Positions 42,952 through 53,048 of a DNA stretch of 53,048 nucleotides are shown in pieces. How positions within the stretch are numbered: position 1 is the stretch's first letter; each line of letters begins with the position of its first letter. The stretch is from Paramacrobiotus metropolitanus (taxonomy: Eukaryota; Tardigrada; Eutardigrada; Parachela; Macrobiotidae): assembly GCF_019649055.1 (NCBI RefSeq), contig NW_026570539.1:1-53048 (forward strand), read 5' to 3'. A program made the position numbers and the translations under genes. The notes under the pieces are model-generated. The model did no database searches and had not been told where the DNA came from. It saw only the letters and a list, made by a program, of their open reading frames with translations.

Positions 42952-44740
42952 TTATCTTTTCGCGGTACCAGCTGATGAATCGGTTGCATCGTCGCTGGGA
43001 TCTACGTGATCCTCACGAAAGGCATACTTTGTCGCATACCGTTCGTGGGTGTACAGCAAGTCACGCATCCAGACAGCTAGGATGACACTTCTCATTGGTG
43101 TGCCGAGTTGGGCTACGAGGGTTTCCACAGCTGCTGGTATCGCTTCATTGAGGTACAGTCCGTACAGGGTGCCGTGGCTCCGTCCTGGGCATGTCACTTC
43201 TCCTTCCGGAAGATACTGGGTTAAATCAGTGCTGCCCGAGCCGCGGTGATTACAAAGGCTGGGTGTGCGTCCGTGATGACGAACTGGGCAACACTCTCCA
43301 GCTCGTCATGGGGTATTCGAAGCTCTAGTTGGCTCGCACGTGTTCCGTCCGGGCTGTACAATGGTACATTCAGCAAGACCGGGTCGGTCATCGACGCAAC
43401 GCATTCGATCTAGTGTACGGGTGTTCAACATTCGGCGCTGTGTGCGCGTTCATGTTGAAGTCGGACCGCCACTGATGTTGTTCGAACAGCGCCTGGTATC
43501 CGGATCGGACGAGGAATTGACGAAGGTTTTCTACCATCCATGATTTGTGGTCGGTTCCGTTCCTCGTAATTCATGACGTTCATAATGTGGTTCGTCCTTT
43601 CGGTAGGGTGTGGCATGACGACCTCAATTCCTTGTTGTCGAGCTCGGTCATAGCGAGGGTCTTCTCGGATCGGCACTTCCACCTGCGGCAGTTGTGCCAT
43701 CTGGTCGGCTACGTCGACGTCCATTTGCTCTTGTTGAGCTTCCGGTTCAACTGGGGCTTCGGCCGCCGGTTCCACTTGTTGGCCGTCCGGCTGCTGATCG
43801 GGTGGGATGAAGTTACGTTTCCCTGGTGGAGCTCTAGTTGGCTCCTTCCCAGCTTCACGGATAACGGTTCGTTGCGCTTCGATTCTGTCTCGAAGATCAA
43901 CTGGGCCGATCCGGTGTCGAAGGTCGTGTCCTGCAAGATTCTTGCTGGGTCGGCGCTGCTGTTGTTGAGCCGCCGGTTGAGTCCGGTTTCCGGGCTGGGG
44001 GATCTGCTGAGGAACAGTTGGACGAGCCTGAGTGACTACTGGCGTTGCCCTATGTGGGATTGCGTCAACTGTTCCTGGGTTGCCGGTGTGAGGGTGACTG
44101 GCTGTTGAGTTCCGTCCGGCATATTCATCATCATTGTTAACGAGGCGCCCGTCATTGGTCGGTGTGGGTCTCCGACGAAGACGTCGCGTATGGTGGGAAT
44201 CAGTTCTCCGACCGTCGGGAGAGCACCCTGTGTGGTGTCTGTACCCGAATCTTTATTTCTGGTTCATAATCAGTCGGTGGAGATGGACCTTCATCAAGCG
44301 ATTCGTTTGTCAACCTCTCTGATTCTCTTCTGGTCCTCTAGTTGACGATTAGCTTCTTGCGGCTGGCGGTATTCCACAGTCTATCTGTTAAGACTGGTGG
44401 TCGAGTTCCTTGCCAGCCCGGGTCCTGACTTCGTTGTCGTTGAATGACCGCTAAGTTGTCCTGTTCATGGGCCTGCAGCTGATCCGCAGAATCTCGTTTC
44501 GGGCTATGTATCGGTACGCGCTCAGGTTTCCAGCGACAACATTAATGTAAAGTGCTGCTGCCTGAGCTCGCATCTGCGCTCCAGTACCGGTAACTCGTTC
44601 GTTGGTAGAAACGATGCATCCCGCGCGGCAATCTGTTGTTGTCGTGTCGCGTTGTCCCTGCACTGTCGGCAGTCCTCCGTATAAGCTTCCGTACGAGTCT
44701 GTCAAAATAAAAGTAAGCGAACCGTTTCTCGGTTGCATCC
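42952..44740 (-). CDS. Extra ORF downstream of the integrase, frameshifted
   Basis: Pieces of protein-like frame occur at 44,451-44,738, 43,425-43,775 and 42,952-43,197. They include a Gln/Glu/Pro-rich linker (EAPVEPEAQQEQMDVD) and helix-rich segments (AAALYINVVAGNLSAY, and LNEAIPAAVETLVAQLG). Some look like a capsid-type helical domain, but I cannot establish that. It lies 3' of pol, where Ty3/gypsy elements may carry an additional gene. No membrane anchor or signal peptide was seen, so envelope is unlikely. Confidence 0.35.
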
Positions 44741-45029
44741 TATAAGTTACACCCTACGATTACTACGGTCGGGCCAGGTCGGTTCTCGAACTGGTCCAGG
44801 ACGCCTTTGTGGTCGTCCAATGAGGTAAATCGACTTCTGTTGGTCGGTGACGCCTGCGTGGTGTCACTGGGAGGAGGTCGGTTATGCCTCTCTCCCAACG
44901 CGTTCCGCGTTTCCTCATTCCCGTGTAGGTGCTTCTGGCGACCCAAGCCGACTTGCTTGGTGCGAGTCGGCCAACTCGGTCGATTGTGCCGAGGTCGGTC
45001 GTTCCTTCGGTAAGTGTCCATGTCGGTGA

Positions 45030-45700
45030 TTTGATGGATTTAAGGCGATAAACCGTTGACCGCCTTGGGCTTTATCGGTATTCGTGGCAAATTGTTGTTG
45101 GTAGAGTGCCTTCGATATGACGAATTCTAGTTCGTCGTCCAGGAAGTACTTTTTCCGTCCGGCGATTGTGTCCACGGTTTGTATTTGGGATCGACCAGCT
45201 GCGGGTTCCACTGATGTCCACTGGAACTCAAACCGCGCTATGAGTTGGTGGAGTATTTCTCGCGGGTAAGTCCGTCAGGGTGCCAGGACATTTCCATGCG
45301 CTTGGATAGCGTGTATCCATCCTTCATATGTTGAAGGAGCCGGGTCTTTCTTAGCCGGTGGGAACTCGTAGTACATCCGCTTTCCGCTGGTGTATGTACG
45401 TATCAACTTCCCAGCATGGTATCCTAGGTCGCAGTAGTGTCGTACGTTGTTCTGACTAAGTTGTCGCCAATCGCCCGTTTCATCTACCTTCCAGTGTTGG
45501 AGGAGTTTGAAGGCGATTCTTGGTGTGGCGAACTTTGGTCCACGTGTGGCCAAGGCCTTCAGAGCGGCGAATGTGTACATCCATCCGGCGTCATATTCCG
45601 AGACACTCGGCTTGGGTTTCGAAGCCGATTTAATGCCGGTATACTTCAACCTCGTTGACCAGTGGGGAATATCGTCTGGTAGGACTTCTATCATATCCTC
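45030..45700 (-). CDS. Unusual C-terminal module after integrase
   Basis: The longest intact frame in this part (45,275-45,694, 139 codons) plus a continuing segment to about 45,030. It contains a stretch reading ATPRIAFKLLQHWKVDE, then NNVRHYCDLGYHAGKLIRTY and GKRMYYEF, which has the order of a winged-helix domain: helix, helix, then a beta hairpin. Ty3/gypsy pol normally ends soon after the integrase C-terminal module. Whether this is part of pol or its own ORF cannot be told because of frame breaks. Confidence 0.45.
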
Positions 45701-46149
45701 ATGAAAGTCCGAACGAAGTGGCTGGTGGTCGGAGTCGGGCGTCAGTGGTACTCGTTTACCGTACTGACGAGAACGTATACTCCGCCGTCGTCTTCGTTAC
45801 TCTTGGAATCGTCGGCCTGTCGCCGCTATCCTTCTCTTCAGGTTGTTTAGCCGGTATCTCCGGTTCGGCCTGCTGTTGAGGTGCCGGCTCGATGGTGGTA
45901 GGTCTACCGTTTGTCGTCGTCGTCGTCATCCTTCGGCGATCCATTTCGGGTGTTCGGAAATCTTCGTCGTCGTCGTCGTGGTTTCTTCCTCGGATGACGA
46001 GATCAGCTCGGTGACTTCGGTTCCTTTTTCTTAGCCGGTTGGCTGGCTGGACCGGCGTTTCCGACTTATCACCCGACTTCTTCGGTTGCTCGGTGGTCGG
46101 CTGAGCTTTGTGCTCGTCGACTTCCTCCGAGGTCGGTGCTGGGTCGGCA

Positions 46150-47315
46150 TACTCACATCTTGCTTCTGAGTTCCTTCAGTGTCAGGTGTCTCGAAGTCGG
46201 TCGGAGGTTTCTTCCGAGTCGACCTCGCTTGTTCTTCACCTTCGGTTCGGTTTTATCCGCATCGTTGGTCGGATTCGAAGGATTTGCGACGGTTTCTTCC
46301 GTTTTTCTTCGGCTTCCGAGTAGCTTCCCTTCTGTCGGGTCGGCTACTGGGCCGGTTGACCGAGTTGCTGGTCGACTTGTCTCGACTCGGCAATGTTTAA
46401 CTCGGTCGACGGCTACCGTATCTTCACGTCCGTCTTCGCATCGGAGGAGCAAGTTGTTTGGGCCAACGGTTGATGACCGTCCAAACTCCGTCATAGCGTT
46501 CCTTCCGAGCTGGATCCTTGGTCGGGAATTCCACCGTTACCTTATCCCTCGGTTTTGAAGGTCGGATTCGACTTCTTCTTGTTGTAGTGCTCGGCGTTCC
46601 GTTCGAACGCTTCATCAATGTTGATGCGAGCAATCTCGTGCGAGCGTTGAAGTCGTTCTTTAATCCGTCGGATATATTGTTCTTTATCTGTAAAGGTTTC
46701 CGGTGTATTCGTTCCGGCCACTATGTCCTGTGGCATGGTCATTTGTCGACCATACAACATGTAGAACGGTGAGAACTTAGTCGCGGCGTGGACGGCTCGG
46801 TTCATTCCGCAGACGACATAATCCAAGGCTCTGTGCCATCGGTGTCCGTCTTTTACATCGCAGAACTTCCTTATTCCGTCCCAGATCGTTTGCATTTGCC
46901 GTTCGACTTGTCCTTGTCCTTCCGGATGATGGGCGGTTCCGAGCGTATGTTGGATGCCGAAGATCCTTGCGACGAACGTCTTCGCTGTGAAGTGTGTCCC
47001 TCTGTCCGAGTGGATGAAGGTCGGCATTCCGTACTTTAGGAGGACGTCCTTGACGAAGAACCGTTCGAATTCCCTCGCGGTGTTCGTCTTTGTTGCTCGA
47101 GCTGCAGTGAACTTTGTCAGCTGGTCGGTTACCACTGCGATGTACGGTATCCCTTCGTCTCCGTCCGAGGAAGAGAGACCTTTGAAGTCCGCGTAGATGC
47201 GATACCAGGCTTCACCGACTTCCATCTTCTGGAGTTTACCAGGTGGTGGGCGTCGTTGCTTATTGGTCATGATGCACTGTCGGCATTTCTCAATGTAGGC
47301 AGTATCGGTGTTCAT
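46150..47315 (-). CDS. Integrase of the retroelement
   Basis: The frame at 46,542-47,315 (257 codons) carries the end of a zinc-binding motif (KCRQC) and a DDE core: Asp43 (YADFKG), Asp104 (HSDRGTHF) and Glu138 (GQVERQ), numbered from the frame start. In other frames further left are a GPY/F-like piece (RYDGVW) and a closing DRVKHC, as in gypsy integrases. Integrase inserts the DNA copy into the host genome. The frame break near 46,560 means it is not intact as written. Confidence 0.88.
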
Positions 47316-47905
47316 CCGTGGCCAATAACGCGCAGCTTCAGCGCTTCGATCGTCTTCTCCCGTCGAAATGGTTTCCGGTTTTCCATCGTGGAGGTGATCG
47401 GATGATTTGATTACGCATAAAGAGTGGTACGACGAAGCACCGTTCCAACTTTGTGTTGATGGTCTTCAATCTGTACAAGACTCCTTGCGCCATCTGGTAA
47501 TGTTCCAGATGTTGCGACTTATGGTCAAGGTTCTCTGGGTGTTCAGTTCATCAATGATTTTGCGTAGTTGTGGGTCTCGCAACTGCTTTCCGGATTCTAC
47601 GTTCGGTTCGGGTGGAGGTGGGAGTGTCTTTTCGACTTCCAACTCGTCGTCTTCCGCCGTGTTGACGGTCCGAATGGTCGGTTCAGGTGTCTCCGATGCT
47701 GGGATGTTAATGACTCGGACCTCTGTGGTACTCCAAGTCGTCCCAGTCGGTTATGACATTGCATCCGGGAGAACCGGTGGAAGGGGATTTTCGGTGGTTC
47801 CTTCAGATCCTTCTTCCTTTTCTTTGAGGCATTTGCCTTCAGACGTCTAAGAGTCCGTATTGTAGACCAATTTCGTCCTTGAAGTCCTCGAAGTTGGGGA
47901 CTTGG

Positions 47906-49550
47906 TCAACTCTTCGTGTGGATCTTTGTCGTCACTACGTTCGAGTGGCCATCTCGACAGGGCGTCCGCATTGTCGCAGAAAACTCACAACATACTCGAT
48001 GGTTATGTCCCGTCCTTGTAAAGCCAGTGCCCATCTCGTTAGTCGAGGGTTGATGCCAGGTCGGTTCGACTCGCATCGGAGCAGATTCTGCAGTGCTCGG
48101 TGATCCGTCCTTACGGTGAATGGTCGTGGTCGATGAAGTGTTTAAATTTCTGCACCGCCCATACCACGGCCAAACATTCCCATTCGGTAACTCCATAGTT
48201 GAGTTCCGGTCCACGTAGGACTCGACTGGCGTAGGCGATTGGGTGATCGTCTTGTGAATCACCGCGCCAAGTCCGGCTCCGCTTGCGTCACATTCGATGA
48301 CGGTTTTCTTGGTCAGGTCGAACTTCGCCAGTACAGGTGCTTCGGTTAGCGCCTTCTTGATGTCGTTGAACTCGGCCGTGTGGGCCTCCGTCCAATCGAG
48401 CTTAATGTTCTTATCAGCCGGAGAACTCGTACATTTTGAAGTTTTCTGAGCGTATCCTCGGATGAATTTCCGGTAGTAGTTGGCCAGTCCGAGGAACGAT
48501 CTGAGTTGTCGTTCAGTTCTCGGGCAGCTTTGTTCTGCGATACAGGCCACTTTCTCATCATCGGTCTGGACTCCGTTTTTACTAAGAACATGTCCCAGGA
48601 ACAGCAGTCTGTCCGTTCCGACCTCACATTTGGAGGGTTTGACCGTAAATCCGGCATCACGGAGGCATTCGAGGGTTGCTCGGAAAGCCTCAAGGAAGTC
48701 TTCGAACGTTTTGCCGAAGAAGATGATATCGTCAATGTAGGCAGACACACCCTTCTTCCGAGCTGATGCCGTGATCTTGTCCATATGCATTTGGAAAGTT
48801 GCTGGTCGTTGCAGACTCCAAACGGCATACGGTTAAATCGCCACATGCCTTCGGGTGTTACGAAGGTCGTGTAGTCCTTGGACTGTTCATCATCATGAGG
48901 TTTGCCAGAAGCCGGACTGACAGTCTACCTTGCCGTAATACTCCATTCCGGCGCATCGGTCCAGTAGCTCGTCCGGGTTCGGTAGTGGGTAGTTGTTCTT
49001 CTTCGTAACTGCATTCAACTTGATATAATTGATGCAGAAGCGTGTTCTACCGTACCGTCTCCGTTCCGTTTCGCGGCTAAGACGACGAAGAGCTCCATGC
49101 TGCCGATGACGGGTTCGATGACTCCTTGGTCGAGCATCTCTTGCACGTGTTTTGGATGAATTCGTCCTTCCAGCTTGTCCTGGTGGGGTTCATCTTAATC
49201 GGCTGCGCCCCTTGGACATCAATGGTATGTGTTACCTTTTTGACGTCTCCGTAAGGTTTCTTCGAGGTCGGAAATACGGTCCGGTAATCCCATGCAACTG
49301 CCTTCAGTTTGGCTAATTGCTCGTCGGTTAAATTTTTACCGAAATTCATGGAGTCGATGATTCTTCGTCGCTCCTCTTGGGATTCCGCGTCTTCCTGCTC
49401 GACTTCAGCCGTGTTGACTCGTGCTTCTTCGACTTTTGGTCGTCCGTCATCATTGTAAATGCTTCGGCTCGACCCATCAGGGCCGCGCGTAGGTGACTTC
49501 CCGATGAGTGTGGTTAACCACCATGACGGTGAATCGTTTCCCGTCATGTT
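47906..49550 (-). CDS. Reverse transcriptase and RNase H of the retroelement
   Basis: The frame at 49,077-49,547 has the region just before RT (LTDEQLAKL, THTIDVQG). The RT palm motif YIDD lies at about 48,728-48,739 in the frame 47,906-48,790, followed by FLGHVLS and SFLGLANYYRKFI, typical of Ty3/gypsy. RNase H begins with ECDASGAGLGAVIH near 48,295. Frames shift between about 48,850 and 49,150 and again after RNase H begins. It copies element RNA into DNA. As written it is interrupted. Confidence 0.9.
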
Positions 49551-50517
49551 TAAGCACTTTCGTCCATGAATTCGACTCCGTCTCGTTTGGGGTCGGATTC
49601 TCTAGGTACATCAATTTCTGGTCCTTGGATACCGGTACGTCCCAGGACGACTTCTACCATGGTTACGGCTCGAGGGATGAGTTTGACCTTCCGTTGGGCT
49701 CTCGAACTCCTGTTGCCTCGAAAACTTCGAATTGGGGTTTTGGCTTTGCTTCCCCGAGTCGGGGGCCAAGTCTTCGCCACTCTGTGTGGGAGTTCCCATT
49801 CGACGAATACGTTGTTGATTTCCGGTTCATAGACATCGGCGTATTGCATATGTCCGAGTCGACACCTTTCTTCAGCACCTTTGTTTGGTGGTCGTGTTCT
49901 GAATGTTTATCCAGGCCGTGTCGTTTGTCGGTCGGATGTCGATCTTGGCTTCGATTGGCCGGATAGGTCGGACTACCCGTTGTAGGGTAGAGAAGTAAAT
50001 TGGCCTTCTCGGGTCCATTGGTTTGGCCGTCCGTACCTTTATCGAACATGTTGACCATGCTGGGAGAAGACTCGCTCGCTGTTGAAGACGACAACTTGTC
50101 GGTCTAGCGCTTTCGTCTCTACGTGAGGATCCAGCTTTAGGTGGTGGACTTCTGGGCATTTGTTGTCCAGGTCCAACTCCTCGATCGTCGTTACTTTGGC
50201 AACTCGTGCCTTCCATGTGTTGAAGTGCTCCGACTTCTGTTGGTCAGTTGGTGCCAAGGTCGGTTGTTCGTTGACAACTGCTGGACGACTATGGTTGGAG
50301 GTCGGAAATCGTCTCCCTCGGTTTACCTCTCCTCGAATTCCCACAAAGCCTTAAGTTGGTCAAGTTCCTCCTGTTGTTCAGGTCGACTGGCTTCGTTGTT
50401 CGGTTTGTTCCGGTTGCTCGACTATAAATTCTGTGTGAACTATAGTCCGCAATGCCGTAGTTAGTCGGACATCGTGGTCGGTTCTTCATCCTCCGATGAC
50501 GAATCATCCGGAGTCGT

Positions 50518-51450
50518 TTATGCTCGGTTTATCCGTCTTACAGTGTCGGACTGACAGATCGAATTCTTCGTCGTCTTCTTCCTCGGATTCTTCCGAAGGT
50601 CGGTTATCGGAGGTCTGTGTCCGCCGGAGTCACTCGTACTCTGTATATCCGAGTCGTCCGACTGGTAATCTTCGTTTTCGACGGTTGTTCCGTCTTCCTG
50701 TCCAACTTGCGGTATATTGCGACTTCGACCTGTGTGGTCGTTTCGGCCAGTCGGCTGCTCCGTCGGTTGGGTAGGTCGACTTGCTCCGTCCTGGTTCTCA
50801 AGGTCGGTTGGCTGTGAGCCTATGTCGCTCAGCCATCGGATGCTCGTCTGTTGGGGCTTCCGAAAGCGGTCTACCTTCCGTTCCTGTTGCGGAGGTGACG
50901 GTGACGACGGTCTGTCGTCCGACCAAGTTAAGTCGTGATGAGCCTTTATGGCCCGTACCACTCCGTCAATGTTGTCCTTGCAGATGGTACACTGGTAGGG
51001 TTTGTCCGTTTCCTCCAGGATTACGTCATCCTGGGGTTTCGGTGGGCTACTCGCGAAGTGTATTGTGGTCGGAGTATGCTCCTCTATTGGCGGTAATGGG
51101 TCGGGTACATGTCGCGTTATAGCGGTGTCCTCGCCATACCGTTGCCAAAATGCAGTCGTTGACGATTCTCCGTGCAACTGAACTCGCTGCATGTAGGCGA
51201 AAAGTTGAAGCCCAATTCTTGGCAAGGCATTTCCAAGGTCGTGGGACAGAGTCCGTACTCCATGTACTGTCGATGGATCGGAATTCGTTCGTCTTCCCAT
51301 TCCCATGCTTCGTCCTCTATGTCGTTCATGAGGGCGATTACGGTTCACACGTTTGTTGTGTCCCATTTTGTAAGTTACCGCGTTCTGTCGCAGAGTGGTT
51401 ACCATCTCCAACGTCCGTTGGTCGAGAAAGTGTCGAGCTCCGAGAACCAA
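50518..51450 (-). CDS. Zinc-finger region between protease and RT
   Basis: A 310-codon frame with one C2H2-like finger (YQCTICKDNIDGVVRAIKAHH, near 50,980) and a long charged, Gln/Pro/Ser/Thr-rich tail with acidic runs. The first 100 codons partly overlap a better-looking frame at 51,117-51,329 (MNDIEDEAWEWEDER), so a frame break lies near 51,190. In ordinary Ty3/gypsy elements a nucleocapsid finger lies before the protease, not after it. Role unknown. Confidence 0.45.
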   Translation of the reverse strand: MVLGARHFLDQRTLEMVTTLRQNAVTYKMGHNKRVNRNRPHERHRGRSMGMGRRTNSDPSTVHGVRTLSHDLGNALPRIGLQLFAYMQRVQLHGESSTTAFWQRYGEDTAITRHVPDPLPPIEEHTPTTIHFASSPPKPQDDVILEETDKPYQCTICKDNIDGVVRAIKAHHDLTWSDDRPSSPSPPQQERKVDRFRKPQQTSIRWLSDIGSQPTDLENQDGASRPTQPTEQPTGRNDHTGRSRNIPQVGQEDGTTVENEDYQSDDSDIQSTSDSGGHRPPITDLRKNPRKKTTKNSICQSDTVRRINRA

Positions 51451-51679
51451 GTTCGGTACCTTTGTTACCTCTTCTAAGTTCTGAGCATCACTTCAGCGGA
51501 TACCTCTAATATCAGGATGACTTTAGTACTGTCTTGGCCGGTCGTAGTGTGCCGGTGTTTTTCCGTCCTTCGTACGCTTCGATGGCGTTGTGCAGTTTAA
51601 GTTCCTCGATCAGAAGTCCGGTTGTTATTCCGGCAGTCACGCAATTCGCGAAGGGTCCGACGGGTGATCAATCCGACTT

Positions 51680-52110
51680 ATCCTTGCTTCACTTGGTAAC
51701 TCTCGCGATGCCTCTGGTATCGGATAGACTGCACTACCGTCGTTCCTACCGGTTGTTCCGTTGTAGGGATCGGTGTTAAAACGAAGGTGAATTTTGAATG
51801 CAGGTAGTCGCATCCGCAGTACTGGGATATCGCTTCAGTCGGCTGGACGTGGAATGTATGGTGGCTAGTAAAGCCCTGCATCGTCACAGGTACGAGTACA
51901 GCAATGAGGACACCATAAAGGCGACTTGTCCGCCTACACCAAGTATTTTAGTGTAATGTCAGGGGTTCCATTGTTAAACCGTTCCTCTCGCAAAACCGTT
52001 GTTCGATGAGACAGTCTCCGCTCCGGTATCCAACATCGCCATTGTGGGCGTGGATCCGACTTGGATTTCGTGTGTCCAAGCCTCGAACTGTTTTCGGTTT
52101 CTATGCGTTC
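51680..52110 (-). CDS. Aspartic protease of the retroelement
   Basis: On the minus strand near 52,035-52,060 one frame reads MLDTGAETVSS, the retropepsin active-site motif (catalytic Asp in DTG), after a short EIQVGSTPTM strand. Further left another frame reads QYCGCDYLHSKF, like the conserved C-terminal G-x-D-(F/Y)-L of retropepsins. The two parts are in different frames. It would process the polyprotein. Confidence 0.65.
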
Positions 52111-53048
52111 CCTTCTCAAAGTTACTTCCCGTATCGTTGGTTTGATGGAATTAGTGACACCGGTCCGTGGTCGGCTGGGCTGTTGAGTTGAACTTCGTGT
52201 AAGTTCGACTCCGACTTCACCCGCTTCCCGTACCTCAGGTCGGTTAGCTACTCCGTCCTCCGGTAATTCGGCGGTTCCGAACCGTTGTGCCTGAGCCAGT
52301 ATCCGTTCTTGTATTGAGGTGTCTGTTGGCCTCAATTTCGACGCATATAGTCGAGGTTCAGGAATGTTCGAGAACTGGCTATCGTTCTGCTGGTCGCTCT
52401 TTTGGCTGGAAGAGGTCCGCTTCTCCTGGCCGAGTAAGCAGGTATAACTCCCAATGGGACCGTTTCCCATTCTTCGACTTCTCTTCCGATTCTTCGGTGA
52501 GGTCGATGGCTGCCATTGTCGCAGCGTATCTATCCGTTGCGCGTCGCGGGATGATACATTGGGGAAGTTTCTGTTGCCCCGGTGCGTGAATCGGCGTCCC
52601 GGTCTCCGCGTCTTGGGCATCGTCTGGCCTGCTCGGTTGGTTTATCCTCACGGCAATCCGGTCTTAACTTCCGTGGCCGGGCTGTACTACGTCACTTTGT
52701 GTGACGGACGGCGCAGTCGCTTTGTTCGCGCTGCTTAGGTCGGGCAAGTTTCTGCGTTCCGACCTCCGGACGTTCCGGCTTCGAGTCGAGGGCTGGGTCG
52801 GTCGCCTCGAGTGCCTGTTGCATCCCCAGGCCACGCTTCGACGGTGCCACTTGTTGGCGTACACGCCGAGCTGAGCGGCTAACTTCGAGCCATCTCCGCC
52901 TCCTTTGTAGAGGTCGATATTGCTTTTGCGAATTCCTCCTCGGAGCTGTTTTCGTTCAGTCCGAGTAGTTGGAGATGGTGGCTATCTGTTGGTAGCCTTC
53001 CTGTATCGTTGTCGGAAAGTTCAGTTCGTTCCGAGCTTCCGATGTTCC
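52110..53048 (-). CDS. Probable gag-like region, truncated by the window
   Basis: Protein-like frames upstream of the protease (51,934-52,620 and 52,379-52,651, and a stretch near 52,900-53,000 reading LNENSSEEEFAKAI) suggest a structural protein region. I see no zinc knuckle and no certain capsid motif. The 5' end and any left-hand LTR lie beyond the window. Confidence 0.35.

Larger units (their letters stand above)
39900..53048 (-). mobile_element. Ty3/gypsy-type retroelement, incomplete and frameshifted
   Basis: A GC-rich block runs to the window end, so the 5' part of the element is cut off. On the minus strand, right to left, it has a retroviral-type aspartic protease, a zinc-finger-containing region, reverse transcriptase with RNase H, integrase with a C-terminal GPY-like module, a further unusual module, then another ORF and a long stretch with few open frames. 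Frames change many times, so as written it could not make a polyprotein. The word GGTCGG (plus strand) is extremely frequent throughout, coding or not. The RT-RNase H-integrase order identifies Ty3/gypsy. Paired LTRs were not found. No envelope-like protein was seen. Confidence 0.8.

Noticed and set aside
42952-44740. Envelope gene of the retroelement
   Set aside because: No signal peptide, no membrane anchor and no cleavage motif could be seen.

Overview
The window is eukaryotic and reads as a small metazoan. Its genes have short exons joined by GT-AG introns whose reading phases fit, signal peptides are common, and core-promoter elements (TATA plus Inr) can be seen. My best guess is a tardigrade (eutardigrade-like). 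The pointers are a secreted PAN-plus-GH45 cellulase, BTB-domain proteins, a secreted beta/gamma-crystallin-like protein, short AT-rich intergenic DNA and an over-used TACGAGTA octamer. I could not test this, so confidence in the taxon is modest.

Layout. 1-3,800: no clear gene, a few hairpins and short repeats. 3,914-7,343 (+): DXO/Rai1-type decapping exonuclease in 7 exons. 8,327-9,302 (+): secreted GH45 endoglucanase with an N-terminal PAN-like module, broken by a frameshift. 9,802-13,573 (-): three-exon gene joining an invertebrate N-terminal region to a coiled coil and a phage-type tail-collar domain; one intron carries a hAT-type MITE. 16,718-18,959 (+): unrecognised protein built of about four diverged repeats. 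19,901-21,281 (+): BTB/POZ gene with a recognisable promoter. 22,314-22,769 (+): secreted beta/gamma-crystallin-like protein. 22,800-26,700: repeats, including three copies of a ~220-bp unit and a 29-bp minisatellite. 26,794-32,752 (+): second DXO gene whose seven-exon structure matches the first phase for phase. 33,620-34,747 (+): secreted leucine-rich protein. 36,050-38,954 (-): BTB-BACK-PDZ fusion gene, 5' incomplete. From about 39.9 kb to the window end: a GC-rich, GGTCGG-rich stretch holding a decayed or error-laden Ty3/gypsy-type retroelement on the minus strand (protease, zinc-finger region, RT-RNase H, integrase, then an unusual C-terminal module and a further ORF).

The genes do not form a pathway. 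The themes are duplication (two DXO genes carrying related antisense remnants in the homologous intron), domain shuffling (tail collar, BTB-BACK-PDZ, PAN-GH45) and mobile elements in introns and gene flanks.

A technical warning. Three otherwise coherent genes each need exactly one missing base, two of them at short homopolymers, to restore the frame and the splice phase. This fits long-read consensus errors as well as real gene decay, so apparent pseudogenes here should not be accepted without read-level checking.
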